A stretch of DNA of 60,000 bases from contig NC_045144.1 of assembly GCF_008831285.2 (NCBI RefSeq), forward strand, positions 3,714,268 to 3,774,267, read 5' to 3'. Each line of letters begins with the position of its first letter. Within the stretch, counting starts at the first letter, position 1. Below are positions 10,996 to 19,941 of the stretch, piece after piece. A program made the position numbers and the translations under genes. Below the pieces are notes generated by a model that was given only the letters and a program-made list of their open reading frames with translations, searched no databases and had not been told where the DNA came from. Source of the DNA: Nymphaea colorata (Eukaryota; Streptophyta; Magnoliopsida; Nymphaeales; Nymphaeaceae).

Positions 10996-12049
10996 AATGA
11001 TTTGAGCCTTCATTCGAAGATTTTATTTGTCTGCATTTGTTGGCGCAGGGTGAAAAACGTGAAATATCTCACCTTCTACCTTGAATTTTCCGGCCCACAG
11101 GCGGGCCCCACTTCGTTACGACTTTTTGCACTTGAAAAAATCAATCCCCACTTGATTCCGACGTAAATAACTCTTTTTTCTAATGCAGTTTTCCCACATC
11201 GGGAAAAATCAGCATCAGATTTTCTTTGTTTCGTTTTCGTTTGACGTTTTAGTCTACATGTATGGAAAATATATTTATATCTTCGGATTGAGCTTCATTT
11301 TTCTGTTTTGTACCTTGCACCTTCTTGATTCGCAGGAAGTTTTCATATTGGCGGGTTTTCTTCCCTGGTTGGACAGGATATGGGGAGTGCCGGCTTTAGG
11401 TTGGGAGGTTGAGGAATGGCTGGTGGAGCTGGTGAGGCATGTTCGAGGACTTTGATACAGACTGCGCTGTGATCATAGTGATCTCCTTACTGTTGGAGAA
11501 GGGCCTTCATCATATTGGAGAGGAATGAGACTAAAAAGCCACACTGCTCGTCTTGTTTTTGCTTTATGTTTTTTTCCCTTCTACTTCTTCTTCTTATTCT
11601 TCTTTATTCTTGTCCTAGATGGTGGCAGAGGCCTACGTCGGAGTTCCTTAATGCATATTATGGTAGTAGTCTTTTTTCTTTTTGTTTATTTTTTCTAGTG
11701 CAGTTGGAAAAGAGGCAGAATGAAGTGATCTGGAATGGCGGGATTTTGAAGTTTATTGGCGATTACTATGGGCATTAGTTTGATGGGATTCTGTGGATTG
11801 GACGCCGACTCCTTCGAAGATACTTCCAGAAAAACGAAGCCAAGGGAAAATAGAAGGTTGGCAGAAAGTTTTGGCTACTGATCTGTTTGGAACTGCGAGA
11901 TAGAGGATGTGGAGAAGACGTGGGACAAAAAATATATTATTTCTGATCCCTTGAAAGTTGATATTCCGCATCATATTTGAAGAAAGAAAAATCAGAAACC
12001 AAATGTACTGATCTTGGTGGTCCTGAGAAACAAGAAACAAATAAAAGCA
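10996..12049 (+). repeat. Left arm of large inverted repeat (MLO promoter and 5-prime exons)
   Basis: This arm is closely similar, with only scattered mismatches and small indels by eye, to the reverse complement of 18421-19505. Homology starts around GAGCCTTCATTCGAAG (11004) and ends at AAATAAAAGCAAT (12049). It contains 5-prime flanking DNA with a CCCACATCGG box at 11193-11202 and a TATA-like ATATATTTATATC near 11268, then MLO exon 1 from ATG 11416, then a decayed exon 2 near 11700-11790. The arms point at each other across a 6.4 kb spacer. Confidence 0.9.
11416..11790 (+). pseudogene. MLO 5-prime fragment, left copy, broken
   Basis: ATG 11416 opens MAGGAGEACSRTLIQT, matching the start of the right-hand copy. 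About 25 bases present there (encoding the TPTWAVAL region) are deleted here just after 11460, which brings TGA and TAG into frame. Sequence for the first membrane helix continues out of frame to LLLEKGLHHIG. A possible exon 2 relic at 11701-11790 retains a weak trace of the second helix (SLLAITMGIS in one frame). The segment cannot encode MLO. It is a paralogous partial copy of the gene type seen at 687-5139, not its missing exons. Confidence 0.75.
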
Positions 12050-14415
12050 ATACTGAATAGGTATTTCTGTTGGAATCTCATGTCTCTGTTTTATATTTTC
12101 CCAAGAACCATAAGCTCTGCCATCAAACGAACAAGAATACGAGTGACAGTTATTGGTCGGACAAGTTCAGAGGCAACGATTATGAGGGCCAATGAGTGAT
12201 TTTTTTTTATTTTTAAGCGCTTACTTAGGAGAAGCTGTCACCTAACTAATGTAAATTTTAACTAGGAGACGTTTGGATGACGCACTTATCTAACCCAATT
12301 TTGTGAAGAATTATAGTTTTATAAAAGTAAAAAATTTTTTAATTAGTTTTTTTTTTATTATTTAAGTGACGGATTCAAAACCAGTTACTTAAGCTTTAGG
12401 TTTTTCATTTTCTTTCATAAGATCAAATTCTATTAAAATCATGTTTTCTCAAACCCAGTTTTGATGATACTGAGACTCTACAAACTTGATTTCGAGGTGT
12501 CATCAGGACACCTTTTTTTTTTCAAATGAATTTAAGTATGAAAATTTTGGTTTTTTATAAATAACTTGAAGAATAAATTTTTTTCACTTTTTTTACAAAA
12601 TGAAACTTTGTCAAGATTGGGTTTCCTTAAAATCCAATTTTGATAACTACTCAAAAAAACATGATTTTGGAAACAAAACCAAATTGAAGTGTCATTCGAT
12701 CTCCCCCTGAAATCTGTTCGATTTATCTTACAGCTTTTTTTTAGTATTTATTTTACTAGTTTAAATTAATTAAAAAACTAAAAAGAGTGAAAACCTATAC
12801 TGCTTGAGCCCTATACTGCGTCGAGAAGAGGTTTGATACGGTATGTCTATCGGCCGATACTTTTTTATAACAGCGATAACACCGGTCTATTATAGACCAT
12901 GCAACTTGATTCGCCTCTTGGCCCAATGGCCTCTGTAACTCTTATAATTAAAAAAAACTGTTCCAAATTTTCTGGTTTTGCTTAAAAAAATTAATCATTA
13001 ATGCATTCATGCGCGTGCTTGTATTTCCCTTTTGAGGGTGTAGGAGGCTAAAGGATTTACAGTTTTCAATTGATTTGCTCCGTACTAATTTAAGCCTATA
13101 GAGTTTCTAGAAGACTTCATGGATTTTCACATGAAAACTTATGGCAATTTGGCATATAAGAGGTGTGAAATTATATTCTAGAAACCTTTTTCTTAGTCCC
13201 TAGCCATGCAAGTGGATTCACCAAAGGTTTGAAATTAATGAATCGTCTCTTTCGTTCGTTTGGGCGCGCAAATGAGAATTTTTAGCTTATAAGATTTCAA
13301 AATTTTTAAATAGACAATCTTATTAAAGTTCTGCTTTTCACATCAACATAACATTTTTTATTTAAAAGAAAAATCTAATCAAATAAAATGAAAAAAAAAA
13401 AAAACGTTAGACATGATAGAGGATCAAGCCATCTCAAAGTGAGAAAGTCCCAAAGTCGATCCGATATCATCACCAAGGATGAAAAAATGCAACATCTTCC
13501 CTATTTTCTACGCTTATTTGTTAACTCTTTTTGTACTTTCTTTCTTGTCTCTAGGTGCTTCCGCATCCATCGTAGACCTTTCTTCGTTTGGACTTCACCA
13601 TTAACATTAAAACTAAGTCATCTTATTAACTCCCATGCATTGCATAAGAAATGATAGATAAAGCTACTGAATCAGAAAAATGCAATTTGATGTCATCTTA
13701 TACTTTCGACTAAGATCAAGTGATGTACTGGAGATAAGCAGGTTAAATTGTTTTTCTATTATGTTTTTTTCTTCAATAATGAGGCGTGGGTTAGGTAGAC
13801 CACCGATTTTTATTTGCAGTCTTGAGTATTAAAAAATCTGAACGAAAGAGAAAACTACAAGCCTTGGATGTAAAAATTCCAGTGGCGGCACAAGTGGGGA
13901 AGGGTGGCTTCTATTGGCGGGAAGTGGGGAAGGATACGTCTCCACGTAATTGATAGCAGCCTCATTGTGATACCAATGAAATTGTAAGAACGTTTTCAAG
14001 GGAGAGTTTGATGACTTCGAATTTTGACTCCAGAGTTATAATTCTAGAAACAAAATTTCACCTTAAAATGGATGGAATTGGAATGAAAATTACAGTTGCA
14101 GTTTCTCTTTGTGTTTGATGGTATGGAATTTTGGTTTCAAAATTAGAAATGATGTGTTTGATAAAACAAGAATTAAAATGATCAATTGCAACCTTCGTGA
14201 CATGTGCCTTAAAGAAAGATGAAAAACAATCCTAAAATTCTCGAATAATAATTTCACTCCCTAGAGTAAAATTACAATTTTCAAATTTTAATTTAAGAAT
14301 GAGTTTATAATTCTAGAATCAAAATTCTTTGCTTCATAATGCAAATAGCATTTCATCAAAAATGAGAATTTTAATCTTAGAATTCCACAATTCTAGCCCC
14401 ATGAAATGCCCTTAA
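12050..14415. other. AT-rich spacer of the inverted repeat, probable MITE remains
   Basis: No gene is visible. A GATACGG/CGGCCGATAC patch at 12836-12865 resembles patches in other transposon-like segments of the window. The interval 13998-14412 begins GGGAGAGTTTGATG, ends in CATGAAATGCCC, and is rich in AATTCTAGAA-type blocks, suggesting a short inverted-repeat element, but a clean target duplication is not seen. Confidence 0.35.
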
Positions 14416-14561
14416 ATGGCTGTTTGGTAGTTTAATTTTTCATAAATCTGCTGCCTTAAAGATTGAGACAGGTTTATGAAACGCTATATGTGTTAAAAGA
14501 TGTTTTATGAACTTACGAATTCATAGAAAAGTGACAAGACATTATGATTAGCAAACAGCCC
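14416..14561 (+). mobile_element. Tourist-like MITE, 146 bp
   Basis: Both sides carry TAA (14413-14415 and 14562-14564). The ends are ATGGCTGTTTGGTAGT and the reverse complement of GATTAGCAAACAGCCC, so GGCTGTTTG is inverted at both termini. Three-base T-rich target sites with GGCxTGTTTGG ends are typical of PIF/Harbinger-derived Tourist elements. Confidence 0.6.
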
Positions 14562-15059
14562 TAAACAATCAGTGTAACGTTGAGGGTAATTCTATACCAA
14601 TTAATATTGTATTGGCAAGGAAGCGATATGATGCGTATTGGTTGATATGTTCCAACTAACCCAGGAGGCTTAAGGTGCAGGCTAAGAGGGAAAAAAAAAA
14701 CAAGGGTAGGTTTGTGTCTGGTATTTGAGAGAAAGGGGAACCTCCGAAATATTAATAATAGTTATAATAAGTTTTATGGCCAAATAGCCTCTTCAAACTT
14801 CATGTTTGAAGGTATCCCGATTCATGTAAAAAAATTTTCGCTTATAATTTAAAAATAAAATGACCGCCCATATCACAAAAACTACTTTTTCAGCACAAAC
14901 CAACCGATTTTTGACAGGGTTAATCCAAAGATAGGCTCGTTGTTTGACAGGGTTAATTATCTAGATTCATTGCTGACCAAGAATAACATTTGCAATTATT
15001 ATTTCAATCCAAAGATTGGATATTAACGTTGCACCGGTACCTTGTGATGGGTTTTTTGG

Positions 15060-17950
15060 GCCATTGTGTTTAAATTCATTTATATTTGTTGTTTCATCTT
15101 TGTACATATATTGATTGTAAGCATGCTTTGGTTTGTTCTTTGTACAGTAACTTCTGCTTCTATGATATTTGCAAATTTGAGTACTATTCCTGAGTTAAAT
15201 GATTCGATTTTTATAAGTAAGAAAAGAAAGACTGTTAAGGAAGTTACAGTTGACAAGTCATCCATTAAGAAACAGAAGAAACATAAGGAAAACCAATCAG
15301 GCTGCTTCTTTTGTAAGGATGAAGGTCATATGAAGAAGGATTGTACTAAGTTTCACGCATGGCGTGAAAGGAATGGTACACTTCTCACTTTGGTTTGTTC
15401 TGAAGTTAATTTAACTTCAGTACCTAGAAACACTTGGTGGGTAGATTCAGGTGCTACTACTCACATAAGTGTCTCTATGTAAGACTGCCTAAATTGTCGA
15501 ACGCCAAATGATACTGAAAGATTCATCTATGTGGGTGATGACAAGAAGGCGAAGGTCGAAGTCATAGCAGATTTGTGGTTATTGTTAAAGACTTGTTGTT
15601 ATTTGAATTTGACAGAAACTTATGTGGTACCGTTTTTTAGACGGAATTTGATTTCTATTTCCTCATTGGACAAATTTAGTTATTATTGTTCATTTGGAGG
15701 AAGTAAATTTAAGTTGTTTCTGCACTCAAATTTGATTGTCACTGGTTCTTTATCTAGTAGCGATAACCTCTATTTGTTTGATACGGTTGCTTCATATCAT
15801 AAAACCTTGCATGTTATGTCTAGTGGTACTAAAAGAAAATTAACCAATGAGAATTCTGCTATGTTGTGGCATAGACGTTTAGAACATATCTCTGAAAATG
15901 AAATAAAAAGGCTTATGTCGAATAGAATTTTTGAGTCCCTTGATTTTGTAGACTTTAATGTTTATGTTGAATGTATAAAGGGAAAACGAACAAACATTAA
16001 GGGATTATAAGTTTTATAATCCATCCAGTAAGTCTTTCTTTGAAACGGAAAATGCAAATTTCTTTGAGGATATTGAGTTTGGAAGAGGTGATCAGGTTAG
16101 AAGCATTGCCTTTGAAGAGGGACCTGAGTCCACTCATACGGATATTGTAAGCAATAGTCAGGTATTCATTCCTGCCATTGTTCCATCAACAAATTCAGAA
16201 GAAGGCAATGATGTCGATCTCCCTACTGAAGAACTAACTCAACAATATCAAGAAAATCAAGTAGAGGTGCCACTGAGGAGATCCATTAGAGAGATGATAA
16301 ATACAATTTCAAATGATTTTGTCTATCTGCAAGAACATGATGTTGATATGGGCTTAATGGAAGATGATCATATCAACTTCCAGCAAGCGATAAAGAGTTC
16401 TAAATCTCATAAGTTGATAGATGTCATGAATGAGAAAATAAAGTCCATGATGGATAATGACGTATGAGAAGTTGTTCCCTTACCTGAATGTGTGAAACCC
16501 ATTGGTTGTAAATGGATATTTAAAACCAAGAGGGATTCGTTAGGTAACATTGAAAGATATAATGCACGTCTTGTCGCAAAGGGCTTTACTCAAAAGGAAG
16601 ACATTGATTATACAGAGACTTTCTCTCCAGTTTCGTCGAAAGACTCTTTCCGGACTATAATGTCACTTGTAGCTCATTTTGACTTAGAGCTGCATCAGAT
16701 AGATGTAAAGACAGCGTTTCTAAATGGAAACATTGATGAAACGATATATATGATGCAACCAGAAAACTTTGTTTTAGGGGATGCAAAGAAAATGATTTGC
16801 AAACTCAAGAAATCCATATATGGGCTAAAGCAAGCTTCCCGTCAGTGGTATTACAAATTTTATCAAGTTATAGTTTCTTTTGGTTTCAAAACTAATATGG
16901 TTGATGAATGTGTATAACAAAAATTTAGTGGAGGTAAATTTATCTTTCTGGTTTTATATGTTAATGATATATTGCTAGCAAGTAATGATGTTGGTATATT
17001 GCATGAAACTAAGAAATTTTGTTAAGAAAGTTTGACATGAAGGATCTTGGTGATGCATGCTTTGTATTGGGGATCCAAATATTTCAAGATCGTTCTCGGG
17101 GTATTCTTGGATTATCACAAAAGACCTACATTAATAAGGTACTCCAGCGATATGACATGAAGGATTGTAAACCAGGAGATACTCCAGTTGCTAAATGAGA
17201 CAAGTTTAGTCTCAAACAATGCCTTAAAAGTGAAATCGAATCTAAGGAAATGAAAATGATTCCCCATTCGTTTGTTGTGGGAAGCCTTATGTATGCTCAG
17301 GCTTGTACTCGTCCGGATATTGCATTTATCATTGCAATGTTAGACAGATACTTAGGTGATCCTGGTATGGATCATTTGAAAGCAGCCAAAAGAGTTTTGA
17401 GGTACTTACAAATAACAAAAGATTTTATGCTCACATACATGAAGTCAGACAAATTGGAGATCATTGAGTATTCGGATTCTGACTTTGCTGGGTGTCAAGA
17501 CAGTAGCATAGCATGTTACGAGGCATCTAATCATGCTTTGTGATTGGGAAATTTTGTCACGGGGCTGCGCATTGTGAGTGGTACAGAAAGACCACTAAGG
17601 TTGTTGTATGACAACAATTCAGCAGTCATGTACTCTAATAACAGTCGTAGTTTGTCAAAGTCGAAGCACATTGACATAAAGTTTTTTGGCTGTTAAAGAG
17701 ATGATACAGAATAGTCAGGTGTCTTTAGAGCATATTGGGACAAACTCTATGAGGGTTTAACACATAAGGTCTTTCAAGAACATGTTGTTCGTATGATTGT
17801 GTTATCATTGGATGATGTGTTGGTTTAGTGGGAGTTTGTATTTAGTTTGCTCTTATGTATGAACACACATTCAGTTTTCTGCATAATAAAGTTTGAATTT
17901 TTTTTGTTCAAAAAATCCAACGATTTAGTAAAGAACATGGGCTCTGATAC
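15060..17950 (+). mobile_element. Decayed Ty1-copia retrotransposon, integrase core deleted
   Basis: Domains in order: gag zinc knuckle CFFCKDEGHMKKDC near 15302-15343; protease WWVDSGATTHIS near 15436-15471, then a stop at 15481; GAG-pre-integrase MLWHRRLEHISENEIKRLMS near 15861-15920; a junction at about 16010 where the integrase catalytic core should be but is missing; the post-integrase linker; reverse transcriptase from about 16465 (CKWIFKTKRDSLGNIERYNA, then DVKTAFLNG and YGLKQASRQWYYKF); the active-site box as YVNDILLAS near 16958; RNase H (LMYAQACTRPDIAF, YSDSDFAGCQD) from 17250. A purine-rich TTAGTGGGAG near 17825-17834 marks the 3-prime end of the internal region. Several stops and frameshifts make it inactive. 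No matching LTR was found on the left. Confidence 0.92.
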
Positions 17951-18420
17951 CAATTGTTGAGATTTCTCCTCCATGCATACACAAAACGATATGCTCTAAA
18001 CAGGATCATGCTCACGCTAAATCATTGAATTGAACAAAATAAACTTAACTGTAGCGAAAGCGTATTTGAATCCATCTGAAGAACTGGACGTTATATCGCG
18101 GTAGGATCTTCCAGAGTTTTTGCAGCGCACGTGAGGTCTCTCTCAGATGAGGAAGAGACAACCTTAGAAACCAACGTTTCAAGCAACCATTGCACGACCC
18201 CAGGGACCACTACCATTTTATATAAAGGGCAGTTACAGATTCAACCCATCAAAGATTCTGTAATTACGAACAGGTATATATACATTACAAAATTACTCCA
18301 TACCATCTAAAATGATGTAACATACCAAAATGCAATCACTTAAGCAGATATTTACATTAAGACAATCATAATGTCTGAAATTCCTCATAGACATATGCCG
18401 GCCCATCAAATGATCTTACA
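17941..18420 (-). mobile_element. Solo-like copia 5-prime LTR with adjoining primer binding site, reverse orientation
   Basis: Read on the minus strand, an LTR-like block of 466 bases (18420 to 17955) ends in ...CAACA and is followed by TTGGTATCAGAGC (17953-17941), the classic primer binding site complementary to initiator methionine tRNA in plant copia elements. On the plus strand the block runs from TGTTGAG to CTTACA, so it has TG...CA ends. A TATAAA-like TTTATATAAAG occurs inside near 18215. It is opposite in orientation to the copia coding remnant beside it, so it belongs to another insertion. Confidence 0.65.
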
Positions 18421-19505
18421 TTGCTTTTATTTGTTTCTTGTTTTTAAGGACCACCAAGATGAGTAAATTTGGTTTCTCATTTTTCTTTCTTCAAATATGA
18501 TGCGGAATATCAACTTTCAAGGGATCAGAAATAATATATTTTTTGTCCCACGTCTTCTCCACACCTTCTATCTTGACAGTTCCAAAGAGACCAGTAGCCA
18601 AAACTTTCTGCCAAGCTTATAGTTTCCCTTGGCTTCGTTTTTCTGGAAGTATCTTCGAAGGAGTCGGCGTCCAATCCGCATAATCCCATCAAACTAATGC
18701 CCATAGTAATCGCCAATAAACTTCAAATTCCTGCCATTCCAGATCACTTCATTCTGCCTCTTTTCCAACTGCACTAGGAAAGAAAAACAAAAATAAAGAA
18801 GACTATTACCATAATATGCATTAAGGAACTCCTACGTAGGCCTCTGCCACCATCTAGGACAAGAATAAAGATGAAGAAGACGAAGTAGAAGGGAGAAAAA
18901 CATAAAGCAAAAACAAGACGAGCAGTGTGGCTTTTTAGTCTCATTCCTTTCCAATATGATGAAGGCCGTTCTCCAACAGTAAGGAGATCACTATGGTCAT
19001 GGCGCACACAAGAGCAACTGCCCATGTTGGCGTCTGTATCAAAGTCGTCGAACATTCCTCACCACCTCCACCAGCCATTCCTCAACCTCCCAACCTAAAG
19101 CCGGCACTCCCCATATCCTGTCCAACCAGGGAAGAAAACCCCGTCAATATGAAACCTTTTTGCGAATCAAGAAGGTGCAAGGTACAAAAACAGAAAAATA
19201 AGCTCAATCCGAAGATATAAATATATTTTCCATACATGTAGACTGAAACGTCAAACGAAAACGAGACAAAGAAAATCTGATGCTGATTTTTCCCGATGTG
19301 GGAAAACTGCATTAGAAGAAAGAGTTATTTACGTCGTCGGAATCAAGTGGGGATTTTTTCAAGTGAAAAAAGTCGTAACAAAGTGGGGCCCGCCCGTGGG
19401 CCTGGAAATTCATGGTAGAAGGTGGGATATTTCGTGTGTTTTTCACCCTGCGCCATCAAATGCAGACAAAGAAAATCTTCGAATGAAGGCTCGCATCGAT
19501 TGCTT
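18421..19505 (-). repeat. Right arm of large inverted repeat (MLO promoter and 5-prime exons)
   Basis: Reverse-complement partner of 10996-12049. Homology starts exactly where the LTR ends (18421, TTGCTTTTATTTG) and runs to about GAATGAAGGCTCGCATCG (19500). It carries the mirror CCCACATCGG box (19293-19302) and the same TATA-like segment. Compared with the left arm it keeps about 25 bases in exon 1 that the other lacks. Confidence 0.9.
18947..19078 (-). pseudogene. MLO exon 1, right copy (N-terminal 44 residues)
   Basis: From ATG at 19078 the minus strand reads MAGGGGEECSTT, then LIQTPTWAVALVCAMTIV, then ISLLLENGLHHIGK. This is the standard MLO start: a glycine-rich leader, the TPTWAVA motif and the first transmembrane helix. 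After GK the frame meets TGA and TAA (GAATGAGACTAA) where MLO proteins continue with a basic loop, and no good donor is seen at this point. A decayed exon 2 lies at about 18650-18770. Downstream MLO exons are absent, so the copy is a 5-prime fragment. It could still be transcribed from its own upstream region. Confidence 0.8.
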
Positions 19506-19725
19506 AATCATGTAAAAAAAAAAAAGTCGACCCTCCATGGGTCCTTCTTCTTTCCTGAAGCTAAAATTTTGCCCATTAGGGCATCGATCACAGACTACTT
19601 GTTCTCCGATCGCATCAAGATCCTGTTCTCCCACTAAGCAAGAAGAAGCAGAAGAAGATGGAACGATAGAAGAGGGGGGAGAGAGAGTGTGTAGGATATC
19701 GGAAGAGCGGCGGTGGCGGGAAAAG

Positions 19726-19941
19726 ATATTCCAGCAAACGGCGGGAAGCATAACGTAGGCATCGACTGTAGTGCTCAGGGTCGGAACCGACGCTCACCTC
19801 TACGACGGCCCGAAGGACGTGAGCACATCGGCCCTCCTCGACAGCGACTTCGACTCGGAGAAGGTCAAGGTGTGGAAGCACCTCATCGCCCAGGGCTTCG
19901 ACGACCTGGGGAGTGATGGGCATCTGAATCTGACAATCTGA
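19726..19941 (+). pseudogene. AP-3 complex beta subunit, broken first exon
   Basis: AP-3 beta adaptin is a large subunit of the AP-3 cargo adaptor of the trans-Golgi/vacuolar route. The plus strand reads IFQQTAGSIT, stop, ASTVVLRVGTDAHLYDGPKD, then LLDSDFDSEK and HLIAQGFDDL. This matches the conserved N-terminus of plant AP-3 beta, including the GTDAHLYD and LLDS-F-SEK blocks. The expected ATG is ATA (19726-19728), a lysine codon is TAG (19756-19758), and a few residues between SEK and LIAQGF are lost. Homology stops before 19941. The segment is GC-rich compared with its surroundings, as plant first exons often are. Its 5-prime side abuts the MLO-derived arm. Confidence 0.75.

Noticed and set aside
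11193-11330. Possible U-snRNA or snoRNA gene after the CCCACATCGG box
   Set aside because: Spacing to the TATA-like segment is too long and the following sequence matches no snRNA start.
11183-11455. 90-codon open frame in the left arm
   Set aside because: It runs through MLO promoter DNA in a frame different from the real exon-1 ATG at 11416; its likeness in the right arm is explained by the inverted repeat.
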